From an uncultured Lachnospiraceae bacterium (GTDB lineage: Bacteria > Bacillota > Clostridia > Lachnospirales > Lachnospiraceae), in NCBI GenBank assembly GCA_910585005.1, contig CAJUCN010000010.1, forward strand, positions 1 to 64,000: 64,000 bases of DNA, read 5' to 3'. The notes beneath the pieces were generated by a model. That model was not told the DNA's origin. It saw nothing but the letters and a program-made list of their open reading frames with translations, and made no database searches. The position numbers and the translations under genes are program-made. Within the stretch, counting starts at the first letter, position 1. Every line of letters begins with the position of its first letter. Positions 30,176 through 40,045 of the stretch are shown here, piece by piece.

Positions 30176-31099
30176 CTAGTCCTCCTCCTTCCTGTATACA
30201 AGTAAAAGCTGTAACAGTGCAATCATAAAAATCATTAAAAAAAGTACACAGGCAACGGCAGTACCCATTCCCATCGAATTAGCGCTGACGTTTCCCCCAA
30301 GGGGATTGGTATCCCCGAATGCCATGCGGTAAAAGAATAAGGACATCACATCCACATTCCGGTTAATTCCGCCTGATGTACCTCCTAAAATGTAACTGAA
30401 ATCAAAAATCGTCATGCTGACAATATACGAAACCAATACTAAATTCAAAATCGTCATCCTGATTTGGGGCAGGATAATGTACCATAGCCGTTTCCAGAAC
30501 CCGGCGCCTTCCATATACGCGCATTCCAGGCTGTCTCTTCCAATCATTTTCATGGCTCCAATAAAGTACATCATACCTACACCGATTCCCGCCCATGTAA
30601 TCATCGCCCATACAATATAGATTCCATATTGTGGAATTCCCAACCAGGAGCGGGTATAAGCGCCAAGCCCGGCTACTTCCATTAATTTATTGACGATTCC
30701 AATATTTCCGTCAAAAATTAAAGTAAAAATAAACACAATGACCGGCGTGGAAATAAACTGTGGTGAAAAAATCGCCACCTGAAAGTAATTCCCGCCTTTC
30801 GCTTTACTGTAGACCATATATGCCATCGTAACCTGCACCGGTATTGCAATACACACAGTAAGAGCAAAGATCGTCAGGCTGTGCCTTAATGCATTCATCA
30901 TCTGTGACATCAGATCCTTATTGGTAAATAAGTCAATATAATTTTGAAACCCGACAAATACTTTTTCCCCTATCCCATTCCAATAATACAGACTAAGCTG
31001 TCCCGCCGCAAAGATCGGATAAATAATGAAAACAGAATATAAGATAAGTCCCGGCATTAAAAACCAGATATAGGGCTTCTTTCTAAGCTTTTTTATCAT
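30176..31099 (-). CDS. Sugar ABC transporter permease (MalF/UgpA type)
   Basis: From ATG 31099 (GGAG upstream), about 307 residues with six membrane helices and the EAA motif ECAYMEGAGFWKRLWYIILP. Partner of the next permease; stop and next start are separated by one base. Longer ORF to 31117 lacks a ribosome site. Confidence 0.92.
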   Translation of the reverse strand: MIKKLRKKPYIWFLMPGLILYSVFIIYPIFAAGQLSLYYWNGIGEKVFVGFQNYIDLFTNKDLMSQMMNALRHSLTIFALTVCIAIPVQVTMAYMVYSKAKGGNYFQVAIFSPQFISTPVIVFIFTLIFDGNIGIVNKLMEVAGLGAYTRSWLGIPQYGIYIVWAMITWAGIGVGMMYFIGAMKMIGRDSLECAYMEGAGFWKRLWYIILPQIRMTILNLVLVSYIVSMTIFDFSYILGGTSGGINRNVDVMSLFFYRMAFGDTNPLGGNVSANSMGMGTAVACVLFLMIFMIALLQLLLVYRKEED

Positions 31100-31260
31100 T
31101 TTCACTGCTCCTTCCAATCAAACACTACTTCCCAAAAGTTTTCCATCAGCTAAAAATGTCAGGAATATGCAATGACTCATTCCATATTTCCTGACATTTA
31201 TTCCATTCATCATTCGTTATAAATCACAGTATGATCTCCAAAGGCTCTGCACCATATTTC

Positions 31261-32502
31261 TTATTTTGCACTGCTTTTGTCCATTTCTGCCTTTATCATT
31301 TCTACCGCATCTTTCCCGGTGATCTCAGACATCATCAGTTTAGGCAGAACTTCACCTAAAAATACATCCTGTGGTTTTCCTGTTTCATCTGCTACACTGC
31401 TTAACACATGATAGATATTGGATCCAACGATATCAAACTGAGAATGTTCCTCCACACTTTCATCCCTGATGGAAAGATCCTTTACGCTGGGAATGCTCCC
31501 CACATAATTTTCAACGATCTGCTCCGCCTGTTTGGAATTTAAAAACTTCAAATACTCAACTGCTTCCTGTGGATGCTCCGTTTTGCTCGCAATTGCATAA
31601 GTTGTATAATTACTCTCACCGCTTTGGGCATAACGTGTCCCATCTTCTCCCGGAAAGGCAAAGCTGCCCACCTCAAAATTAAGTTCCCGGTACATCTGGT
31701 TATTCCAAGTCCCATCTACGATCATACCTGCTTCACCATTGGTAAATGCAAGCTGCGCGCCTACTGCGTCAACAGAAGCAAAGTCCTTACCCATATAACC
31801 TTTTTCCGACCATTCCCTGTAGGTATCAAACATTTTTTCCATCGCGGTAAAATCTATGGTTTCGTGCTTGCTGATCTGGTTCATTGTTTCCTGGCATAAA
31901 GCCGGCGCCATAATTTGGATCAGCCAATACCTGTCAAAATCACCTTTTCCGCCCAACGCAACCGGCGTATATCCCTTTTTCGCCAACGTCTCAATTGCCG
32001 AGAGCAATTCTTCATATGTAGACGGCTTTTCAAGCTGCAAAGAACCAAAAAGATCCTTGTTGTAATAAATCGTTGCATAGTCAAGAAACGCCGGATAGCT
32101 GCAATAAACGGATCCGTCAACGGTTGCATAATCAATTGCAGCCTGGCTGTACCTGGAACTGTCCAAGTTATAAGAATCCAGATTCAAAATATAACCATTC
32201 TTTGCCAGTTCCGCCATCTTAGTGGATTTGTTTCCCTGTACCCAAAAAAGATCCGGCAGGGAATCCGACTGCACCGCCACGTTAATTGTATCAAAGGTTC
32301 CTGAATACTGATAATCCACTTTAATGTTGGGATGCTCTTTTTCAAAAGCCTCATTGATCTCCGTAAAGGACTGCTCCAAAATCGCCTGATTATCCGCATC
32401 CCCCCAAATCGTCAATGTGACCGTACTATTTTTGGCTCCGCATCCTGTTAGCATACCCAATAATACAACCAGTGAAATCGAAAAACTTAATACCTTCTTC
32501 AT
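31261..32502 (-). CDS. Sugar-binding lipoprotein (ABC extracellular SBP)
   Basis: From ATG 32502 (GGAGG upstream). Lipobox LLGMLTGC gives a lipid-anchored Cys near residue 20. The product has the SBP family 1 pattern: TLTIWGDADNQAILEQSFTE near the N-terminus, NEAFEKEHPNIKVDY, and a C-terminal AGGKGDFD/AIASKTEHPQEAVEYL block. Captures the oligosaccharide outside the membrane for the two permeases. First structural gene after the ROK regulator. Confidence 0.93.
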   Translation of the reverse strand: MKKVLSFSISLVVLLGMLTGCGAKNSTVTLTIWGDADNQAILEQSFTEINEAFEKEHPNIKVDYQYSGTFDTINVAVQSDSLPDLFWVQGNKSTKMAELAKNGYILNLDSYNLDSSRYSQAAIDYATVDGSVYCSYPAFLDYATIYYNKDLFGSLQLEKPSTYEELLSAIETLAKKGYTPVALGGKGDFDRYWLIQIMAPALCQETMNQISKHETIDFTAMEKMFDTYREWSEKGYMGKDFASVDAVGAQLAFTNGEAGMIVDGTWNNQMYRELNFEVGSFAFPGEDGTRYAQSGESNYTTYAIASKTEHPQEAVEYLKFLNSKQAEQIVENYVGSIPSVKDLSIRDESVEEHSQFDIVGSNIYHVLSSVADETGKPQDVFLGEVLPKLMMSEITGKDAVEMIKAEMDKSSAK

Positions 32503-32583
32503 ATTATCCTCCAATCCAAAGCGTTACGCTTCCAGATAGTTAGCTGTTTCGTCGTAATCGTGCAAATTACTGTATTAGGAAAC

Positions 32584-33741
32584 TTAAATTTCCGAATTAT
32601 TTTCCAACACAAGGGCTACTGTCCCGATAAAAGAAGCGCTGCCAATAAAGGAAGACGATTCCACCCGGATATCTCTTTCCTGCCCCCAGGAAAAGCTTTT
32701 GCTTTTTAATTTTTCCTCCAGTCTTTTCGTAATTTTGTCTTGATAAATGTGCAAATCTCCTCCTATGATAAAACATTGCGTATCATAGGCATTTGCCATA
32801 TTGGCAAACGCTACTTCAAGATATTCGGTCATTCTCTCCATTGCCTGTATGCATACTTCATCTCCTTCTGATGCATGTACCAGCAGTTCCATCCAGGTCA
32901 AAGCATCTCCTGCGCCATGTTCCCGCGCCCATTTTACAACCGCCCTTGTACTGCTATACTTTTCCAGGCAGCCTCTTTGTCCGCATTCACAGGCAATCCC
33001 ATCCTTTTCTACGATCATATGCCCCATAATACCTGCAAGACCGCCAACTCCGGTATAAAGCTTTCCATTCATGATCACACCGCCGCCAATACCAGCAGAG
33101 ATCCCCACATAAATAAAATCATCATACTGGTTACGGTTGCCAAAATACACCTCGGCAAGAGCAGCCACACAAATATCATTTTGTAAATAAGTAGGCAGCT
33201 TATATCGCTCTTCCAGACAACTTACAATAGGAAGATTTTTAATATTATTAAAGTCTGGCGGGTTTAAGATCACACCATCCTTCACAAGCAAAGGGCCTGC
33301 ACAGGAAACGCCAATACCCCATATTTTTTCTTTATGGCCAGTCCGCATCAATCTGTCGCATAACAAAAACAATTTTTTTAAAAAAATATCGTTACCTTCC
33401 ATAGCAGAAAGTTCCATATTTTCCGCTTGAATGACCTGTCCCTTCAAATCAATAATTCCTACGTTCAAATGATCACGGCTGATATAGATCCCCAGCGTTA
33501 AAAGCGATTCCGGAATCACCTGCAGATAGGTACGCTTGCGTCCTCCCGTAGACTGGGCAACCCCGCATTCCCTCACGATCCCGGCTTCCATATACTCTTT
33601 AATAAGCCCAGTGATTGTCATTTTACTTAAGCCTGTCAGGTGGCTTAATTCTATTCGGGATATAGGCTCATTGATAATAATATTTTTTAAAAGAATATAT
33701 TTATTAATGCCATTCATATTTTGCTGGTTCATGCCGATCAT
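32584..33741 (-). CDS. ROK-family transcriptional regulator (NagC/XylR type)
   Basis: From ATG 33741 (GAGGT six bases before). Residues ~10-65: winged-helix domain (SRIELSHLTGLSKMTITGLI). Then a ROK sugar-binding fold with VGISAGIGGGVIMNG and zinc motif GHMIVEKDGIACECGQRGCL. Regulates the downstream transport genes, probably responding to the imported sugar. Two operators flank its promoter (33760-33780 and 33872-33892). Confidence 0.92.
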   Translation of the reverse strand: MIGMNQQNMNGINKYILLKNIIINEPISRIELSHLTGLSKMTITGLIKEYMEAGIVRECGVAQSTGGRKRTYLQVIPESLLTLGIYISRDHLNVGIIDLKGQVIQAENMELSAMEGNDIFLKKLFLLCDRLMRTGHKEKIWGIGVSCAGPLLVKDGVILNPPDFNNIKNLPIVSCLEERYKLPTYLQNDICVAALAEVYFGNRNQYDDFIYVGISAGIGGGVIMNGKLYTGVGGLAGIMGHMIVEKDGIACECGQRGCLEKYSSTRAVVKWAREHGAGDALTWMELLVHASEGDEVCIQAMERMTEYLEVAFANMANAYDTQCFIIGGDLHIYQDKITKRLEEKLKSKSFSWGQERDIRVESSSFIGSASFIGTVALVLENNSEI

Positions 33742-33759
33742 TGTCATACCTCACATCAA

Positions 33760-33892
33760 TTAGTACAAAAAATTTACTAACTGTTCATTTTGCTTTTCAA
33801 TTTGTTGGAAATTCTTTTCAGTAGCTTTGCACATTTATATTATATCTGCTTACTTCTAATAAGTCAACGACTAAGTAAAAGTTTTTTACTAA
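33760..33892 (-). promoter_or_regulatory. ROK gene promoter with two 21-bp operators
   Basis: Promoter on minus strand: -35 TTGACT (33862-33867), 17-bp spacer, -10 TATAAT (33839-33844). Operator 2 at 33760-33780 has arms TTAGTA/TACTAA with a 9-bp spacer, downstream of the start site. Operator 1 at 33872-33892 has arms TAAGTA/TACTAA with the same spacing, just upstream of -35. Same geometry suggests one repressor, presumably the ROK protein itself. Confidence 0.85.
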
Positions 33893-33929
33893 CTAAATTT
33901 TAAAAAAGGTCCGCTTACAGCGATATGAG

Positions 33930-33982
33930 AAAAAGAAAAAGACCGCTGCAGACAAGCAAGCTTGTCGCAGTGGCCTTTTTCC
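33930..33982. terminator. Bidirectional terminator after groEL
   Basis: Long hairpin GACCGCTGCAGACAAGC / GCTTGTCGCAGTGGCC (33941-33957 / 33959-33975) with T runs on both sides (TTTTTC on each strand). It ends groEL transcripts on the minus strand, 30 bp after its stop. Confidence 0.88.
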
Positions 33983-34008
33983 TTTTGACGCATGGTCCGT
34001 TTATACGC

Positions 34009-35667
<1,659 letters not shown>

Positions 35668-35955
35668 TTAACCTTCGATCACTGCCAAAATATCACTTTG
35701 TTTCACGATAATGTACTCTTCTTCTTCGATCTTTACATCCGTCCCCGCATATTTGGAGTAAATTACCTGATCTCCAACCTTCACTTCCATTTTGATCTCC
35801 TTGCCGTCAACCACTCCGCCAGGTCCTACGGCAACAACTTCTGCCTGCTGGGGCTTCTCTTTATTTTGTCCGGGTAACACAATACCTGATTTGGTAGTTT
35901 CTTCTGCTACCAACTGTTTTAATACAACTCTGTCTGCTAATGGTACTAATTTCAT
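35668..35955 (-). CDS. groES: Co-chaperonin GroES
   Basis: 95 residues: KLVPLADRVVLKQLVAEETT with the mobile loop TKSGIVLPGQNKEKPQQAEV and GQKVGDQVIYSKYAGT-like region. Caps GroEL. 36 bp upstream of groEL. GGAGG before ATG 35955. Confidence 0.98.
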   Translation of the reverse strand: MKLVPLADRVVLKQLVAEETTKSGIVLPGQNKEKPQQAEVVAVGPGGVVDGKEIKMEVKVGDQVIYSKYAGTDVKIEEEEYIIVKQSDILAVIEG

Positions 35956-36021
35956 TTTAAATGCCTCCTTTATTTTAGTTCAAACATTCACGTTCCTTAT
36001 CCTTAACCATTTAAGGAATTG

Positions 36022-36089
36022 TTAGCACTCATTTACTTTGAGTGCTAATCATCAAAACATATATTAGTTTTATATGCGCTCCTTTGCAA
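36022..36089 (-). promoter_or_regulatory. CIRCE element and sigma-A promoter of groESL
   Basis: CIRCE is perfect: TTAGCACTC (36022-36030), 9-bp spacer, GAGTGCTAA (36040-36048). On the minus strand, promoter -35 TTGCAA (36084-36089), 17-bp spacer, -10 TAATAT (36061-36066). CIRCE is bound by HrcA, so groESL is heat-shock controlled. Confidence 0.97.
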
Positions 36090-36207
36090 CTGGTATTACA
36101 GTGATATTTCATTATATTTTCTTTATTTTTCTTTCATTTTCTTTTTTTTTCTTTCATTATCTCATTTTTACCAAGAAACGTTGATTTAATAATTTGTTTA
36201 GAATTGG

Positions 36208-36232
36208 AAAAAGGACCACCTATTGGTAATCC
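36208..36232 (-). terminator. Terminator after degenerate GGDEF gene
   Basis: Minus strand GGATTACC / GGTGGTCC (36225-36232 / 36213-36220), paired with G-U steps, followed by TTTTT. About 15 bp past the gene stop. Confidence 0.65.
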
Positions 36233-36243
36233 TTCCAATTTAT

Positions 36244-37182
36244 TTACGCTTTCTTTTCGAGACGCTGCCTGTACCCATCTGCATTTTTAATTTCAAACTT
36301 GTTACTGAACATTTCATATTCTGCATCAGACAGCTTTTCTTCCAGGGTTTCCTCTATGTTAGTTTTATAAACGATGCCCACCGCCACTGAAGGAGCTAAA
36401 TGAACATCCTCATAAGACATGCACCTTTCCTGCACCTTGGATGCATACCGTTCCGCTTCCCCATCCTCCGCCATGGGAATCAGCACGCCAAACACATCTC
36501 CGTCTATTCTCCCGATAACAAAATAAGGGCCTGCCTCTTCCTTTAAAATATCCGCCACAATGCGGATCAGACGGTCACTCTCCTCATCGCCGAAATGATC
36601 GTTGGCATATTTCCAGTCGTTGATATTGACATTAAGGACTGCTACCGGTATCACCTCTGACCTGTCAATAATCTTCATCCGTGCCTCAAAATACAGCTTA
36701 TTAAACACGCCTGTAAGGATATCGTCCCGCTCGCTGCCCGACACTTTGCGGGTCTTATCAGCCAGACGCTTTTCCAGTTCTTCCAGGTAAATACTGCTTT
36801 CCCGGTGTAAGTACGCTTCTTCTCCCAGCTTCCCCAAAAGTTCCACTGTTCCATCTATCATCTCCTCCATGAGGTTTCCGCTCTCTTCCCCATTAGGAAG
36901 GTTCACATAAAGATGGCCCACTGTCCTTCCCTGGACCTGCAGTTTACGCCCTGGCTCCTTTGCCACATCAGGATGAAATCCAAGAAAACTATCCCCTATC
37001 ACGATTTCCTTTTCTCCACGCCTGCCCGTTAAAAGAAGGTTGATTCCAAACGCTTCTGCCAGATTGCCAAGATACCTCTTGATACTCTCCATATCATAAA
37101 GATTGGAAAGTGAATAATTTCTGATATTTTCTTTCACTCTCTTTTCATAAGGAATTGCATCGTAACCCATAACCCAAACCAT
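36244..37182 (-). CDS. Degenerate GGDEF-domain protein
   Basis: 312 residues. N-terminal ~140 residues form an uncharacterised sensory region. The C-terminal part is a GGDEF fold: DILTGVFNKLYFEARMKIID, AVLNVNINDWKYANDHFGDE, then the signature reads RIDGDVF instead of RGGDEF. The metal- and product-binding residues are altered, so diguanylate cyclase activity is doubtful. It could be a c-di-GMP-binding receptor or a nucleotide-independent signal module. Start is uncertain (ATG at 37182 or 37170). Confidence 0.85.
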   Translation of the reverse strand: MVWVMGYDAIPYEKRVKENIRNYSLSNLYDMESIKRYLGNLAEAFGINLLLTGRRGEKEIVIGDSFLGFHPDVAKEPGRKLQVQGRTVGHLYVNLPNGEESGNLMEEMIDGTVELLGKLGEEAYLHRESSIYLEELEKRLADKTRKVSGSERDDILTGVFNKLYFEARMKIIDRSEVIPVAVLNVNINDWKYANDHFGDEESDRLIRIVADILKEEAGPYFVIGRIDGDVFGVLIPMAEDGEAERYASKVQERCMSYEDVHLAPSVAVGIVYKTNIEETLEEKLSDAEYEMFSNKFEIKNADGYRQRLEKKA

Positions 37183-37257
37183 ACCTTTCTTTATCCGTAA
37201 TAATACATGTTAAGTATACCGTTTCCTCCCTCCTTAAGCAAGCATTTCTTCATTTCA

Positions 37258-37917
37258 CTACTTTTTCCAATAGGTAAGGTTTTCGTTGATCTTGCAGTAT
37301 TCTCCTGTTTTACTGTAAGAATCCATCAGATGGTTATCCGCCTGCTGGACCAAAGGAATCTCTTCCCCCGCCCCTCTGGTTCCTTTCTGCTTCTCATCTT
37401 TTTCCCACTTTTTCCGGCCCTCTCCGGCTGTCTGCTGACCCATGTCCGAAGACATGGTAAATCCTTTTTTGTTCCTTCCGAAATATTTTCGGGCAAAGTC
37501 AGTCCCTACTTTAATCTTTTCTCTTGCCGCTTCCCATTTATTCACAATGTAAGAGGAAATATTCAGCCTGACTGAGGTGATTGTTTCCCGTACTCCCCAA
37601 AAGGCCCCGTTCCTGTCATGGGCTGAAAGGATCCTTTCTTCCCCGTCCTCATGATCATCTCCCATTGCTTCCCACATTCCACGAAAAAAGCTTTTTCCTG
37701 ATTTGAACTTTTTGTCGGCTGGAGATGCAAAACCGGCTCCTCCAAGATTCTCCTCCGGAACCACCTTAGCTGCCTGATAAGTATCCCTGCCAATCCCCGC
37801 CCCAGCCCCGCTCTTTTTGGTTCCCTCCTCCTCATAAAGGCATTTGGTTATATGGTGTGTATGTGAGTGAGTAAGCTGACTTCCCAAATTGGAAGCTGTA
37901 TCATTGTCAATTCGCAT
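37258..37917 (-). CDS. Hypothetical protein, glycine/lysine-rich
   Basis: 219 residues. N-terminal NDTASNLGSQLTHSHTHHIT, histidine-rich; a flexible glycine/alanine stretch; the central FRGMWEAMGDDHEDGEERIL region; a basic region ARKYFGRNKKGFTMSSD; C-terminal SYSKTGEYCKINENLTYWKK. No domain recognised and no signal peptide. Possibly a secreted-machine or sporulation-associated protein of Lachnospiraceae. I do not know its function. Confidence 0.6.
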   Translation of the reverse strand: MRIDNDTASNLGSQLTHSHTHHITKCLYEEEGTKKSGAGAGIGRDTYQAAKVVPEENLGGAGFASPADKKFKSGKSFFRGMWEAMGDDHEDGEERILSAHDRNGAFWGVRETITSVRLNISSYIVNKWEAAREKIKVGTDFARKYFGRNKKGFTMSSDMGQQTAGEGRKKWEKDEKQKGTRGAGEEIPLVQQADNHLMDSYSKTGEYCKINENLTYWKK

Positions 37918-37934
37918 AAAACCTCCTCCATCCT

Positions 37935-38909
37935 TTAATTCTGCATAAAGATCCGTTCCCCTTCTATCACCGGATACCTAAGCAGTTCTTCCCCGTCCAA
38001 GTCTTCCTTACGCATATCTATGGCTGTAATCTGATGATTTCCATAAGTGGTATAATAATAGATTCCCTTATCCCCATTGCAGCAAGAAGTGTAGATTGTA
38101 ACCTCATATTTCCCATCGCCCAAATCACAGCATCCTTTCTGCTGGTCAACCGAACCAAGAATATGAAAAAACTGACTGACGCTCTCCAGTTCAGAATCCC
38201 CTGATACAGCGTTGCTTTTCACAAAAGCGGCTCTTACGAAACGGGACTGGGAGGATAAGTCCCCCGGAAGCCCTAATGCTCCCATCCCCCGGCTGTAAGT
38301 GCGAAGCGGAATCTGATCAGAAAACAAATTCCTGGGTTCTTTTGAAGATAAGTGCATATAATCATTTAACCGGAACATCTGCTCATCAAATGGCGGGTTA
38401 TTGGTAAGGATTCCCACCGGATTTTCATAAATCTTCAGTCCTTCCGCTACCGATTCCACCACAAGGGAACTCTGCCGGTCAGAAATCATCCAATGAAGCT
38501 GTGCCGGCGGCAGTGTTTCTTTAAAAGCGGCATTGGTAAGATTGATCTTCCCTAAAAGGGCTTTCGCTTCTCCCACCTCTTTGCATTGCCCCAGGATCCA
38601 TGGGATGAATTCAAAGGACGCCACATTGTCCCTGCCCTCTTCCTCTTCCTTGTAAGACGCATTTCCCACAAAATTAAGCCCCGCCATTCCTAATCCCTTC
38701 TCATTCACCGCTTCATAATACAAAGGCTGGCCATCTTCTATATGGGCCATCCCGATCATGGCATAATGGCTGGCAACGGCTCCCATACAACGGAAATTCA
38801 TCCTGTAATTACGGGGTGTTATTACAATTTCCTCCCCATAGGAACAATCGTTATCTAAGGTTCGCCCAAAATAAAAATCTTTCGTCTTAAAAGCTGCCGC
38901 TGTACACAT
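37935..38909 (-). CDS. Choloylglycine hydrolase / penicillin acylase family protein (bile salt hydrolase-like)
   Basis: From ATG 38909 (GGAGGTACGAAG upstream) the product begins MCTAAAFKTKDFYFGRTLDN. After Met removal Cys2 becomes the N-terminal nucleophile; R16 and D19 match the R-x-x-D substrate-binding pair of bile salt hydrolases. It also has LTNNPPFDEQ and GLPGDLSSQSRFVRAAF, which contain the conserved Asn and Arg. About 325 residues, family length. Splits amide bonds of conjugated bile acids or related amides in the cytoplasm. The neighbouring ApbE gene is unrelated by function. Exact substrate cannot be read. Confidence 0.9.
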   Translation of the reverse strand: MCTAAAFKTKDFYFGRTLDNDCSYGEEIVITPRNYRMNFRCMGAVASHYAMIGMAHIEDGQPLYYEAVNEKGLGMAGLNFVGNASYKEEEEGRDNVASFEFIPWILGQCKEVGEAKALLGKINLTNAAFKETLPPAQLHWMISDRQSSLVVESVAEGLKIYENPVGILTNNPPFDEQMFRLNDYMHLSSKEPRNLFSDQIPLRTYSRGMGALGLPGDLSSQSRFVRAAFVKSNAVSGDSELESVSQFFHILGSVDQQKGCCDLGDGKYEVTIYTSCCNGDKGIYYYTTYGNHQITAIDMRKEDLDGEELLRYPVIEGERIFMQN

Positions 38910-38938
38910 CTTCGTACCTCCAATCTGGCATTTTTCTT

Positions 38939-39982
38939 TTAGCGTTCTCCTATCAGTTCCCACTTATACTCCTCGTAACTGTTATTTAATGAAAACCGGC
39001 TCTTTGCCCCTTCCGTCAAATAGATCTTCCCATCCTCCGTGATCAATATCATATCAAAATCCCTGTGCTCCCGCCAATAATCGGAGGCTTTCTCCAAACC
39101 CATGACAAAAAGCGCCGTTGACAAGGCATCGCAGACTTTCCCTTCCTTTGCTATGACCGTAACGGAAGCAAGGCCACTGTCTGCCGGACAGCCGGTAACC
39201 GGGTCAATGATATGGCCATACACATTTCCGTCCTCCCCCACAAAAAACCGCTCATAATTGCCGGAAGTCACCACTGCAAGATCGCTGGCCTCAATGACGC
39301 CTAAATATCCGTCTCCAAATGGATCCCGCAATCCTATACGCCAACTGCTTCCATCTGGTTTACTGCCTATAGCCTGTATATTTCCTCCAAGATCCAGCAG
39401 TCCCGAGGTAATGCCTCTCTCCCTTAACAATTCAACCAACATGTCACCTGCATATCCCTTTGCCACAGCCCCGAAATCTAATTGTGTCCCTGATGGGAGC
39501 AGCGCTTCCTTTCCATGGATCCGTATGTTATCATATCCTACATATTTTAGAAGATCCTGGATCTCCTCCCTGTCCGGTATCCGGTTCTCCCCTGTGGTAA
39601 ATCCCCAGGAAAGAAGCACGGGATAGATCGTTGGCTCTAACGCGCCTTCTGTTTCCCGGGCCATGCTAACGGCAAACCGGAGCAGCTCTTTTGTTTCATC
39701 ATCAAGAATAACAGGGGCGCCGCCGCTATGGTTCAGCGCATAGACTATGCTTTCCTTATGGGTAGCTGACCAAAGCCCTTCCAGCTCCGTCATCTTCTCC
39801 TGTGCCTCAAGAACTGCCTTCTCCCCGTCTTTCCCGTATAAAGTCAACGATATATAAGTGTCCATGGCAAAAAAAGAGGCCTTTGCCTCCCTTCCCTTGC
39901 CCCACATCTTACCAATGCCCACACCCAAAATGCCAAGAAAAACCAATAGATAAATCACAGAAATCAGTCTTTTTTTCACCAT
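38939..39982 (-). CDS. apbE: FAD:protein FMN transferase ApbE
   Basis: From ATG 39982 (AAAGGTGAT upstream). N-terminal membrane helix (ISVIYLLVFLGILGVGIGKM); ApbE domain: AMDTYISLTLYGKDGEKA, TIYPVLLSWGFTTGENRIPD, DFGAVAKGYAGDMLVELL (the flavin-binding glycine motif), GHIIDPVTGCPAD, and CDALSTALFVMG. Attaches FMN to flavoproteins such as Rnf or Nqr subunits at a Thr, outside the membrane. The C-terminal IDPVTGxP block is complete, so activity is likely. Confidence 0.95.
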   Translation of the reverse strand: MVKKRLISVIYLLVFLGILGVGIGKMWGKGREAKASFFAMDTYISLTLYGKDGEKAVLEAQEKMTELEGLWSATHKESIVYALNHSGGAPVILDDETKELLRFAVSMARETEGALEPTIYPVLLSWGFTTGENRIPDREEIQDLLKYVGYDNIRIHGKEALLPSGTQLDFGAVAKGYAGDMLVELLRERGITSGLLDLGGNIQAIGSKPDGSSWRIGLRDPFGDGYLGVIEASDLAVVTSGNYERFFVGEDGNVYGHIIDPVTGCPADSGLASVTVIAKEGKVCDALSTALFVMGLEKASDYWREHRDFDMILITEDGKIYLTEGAKSRFSLNNSYEEYKWELIGER

Positions 39983-40012
39983 ATCACCTTTCATCCCATG
40001 AAAGTTTTGTAT

Positions 40013-40038
40013 AAGGCGCCATAAGATTATGGCGCCTT
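40013..40038 (-). terminator. Terminator after the 856-residue oxidoreductase gene
   Basis: Perfect hairpin AAGGCGCCATAA / TTATGGCGCCTT (40013-40024 / 40027-40038) just past the stop at 40046. Followed by TTAT only on the minus strand and by TTTTG on the plus strand, so termination may be bidirectional. Confidence 0.75.
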
Positions 40039-40045
40039 TTGACTA

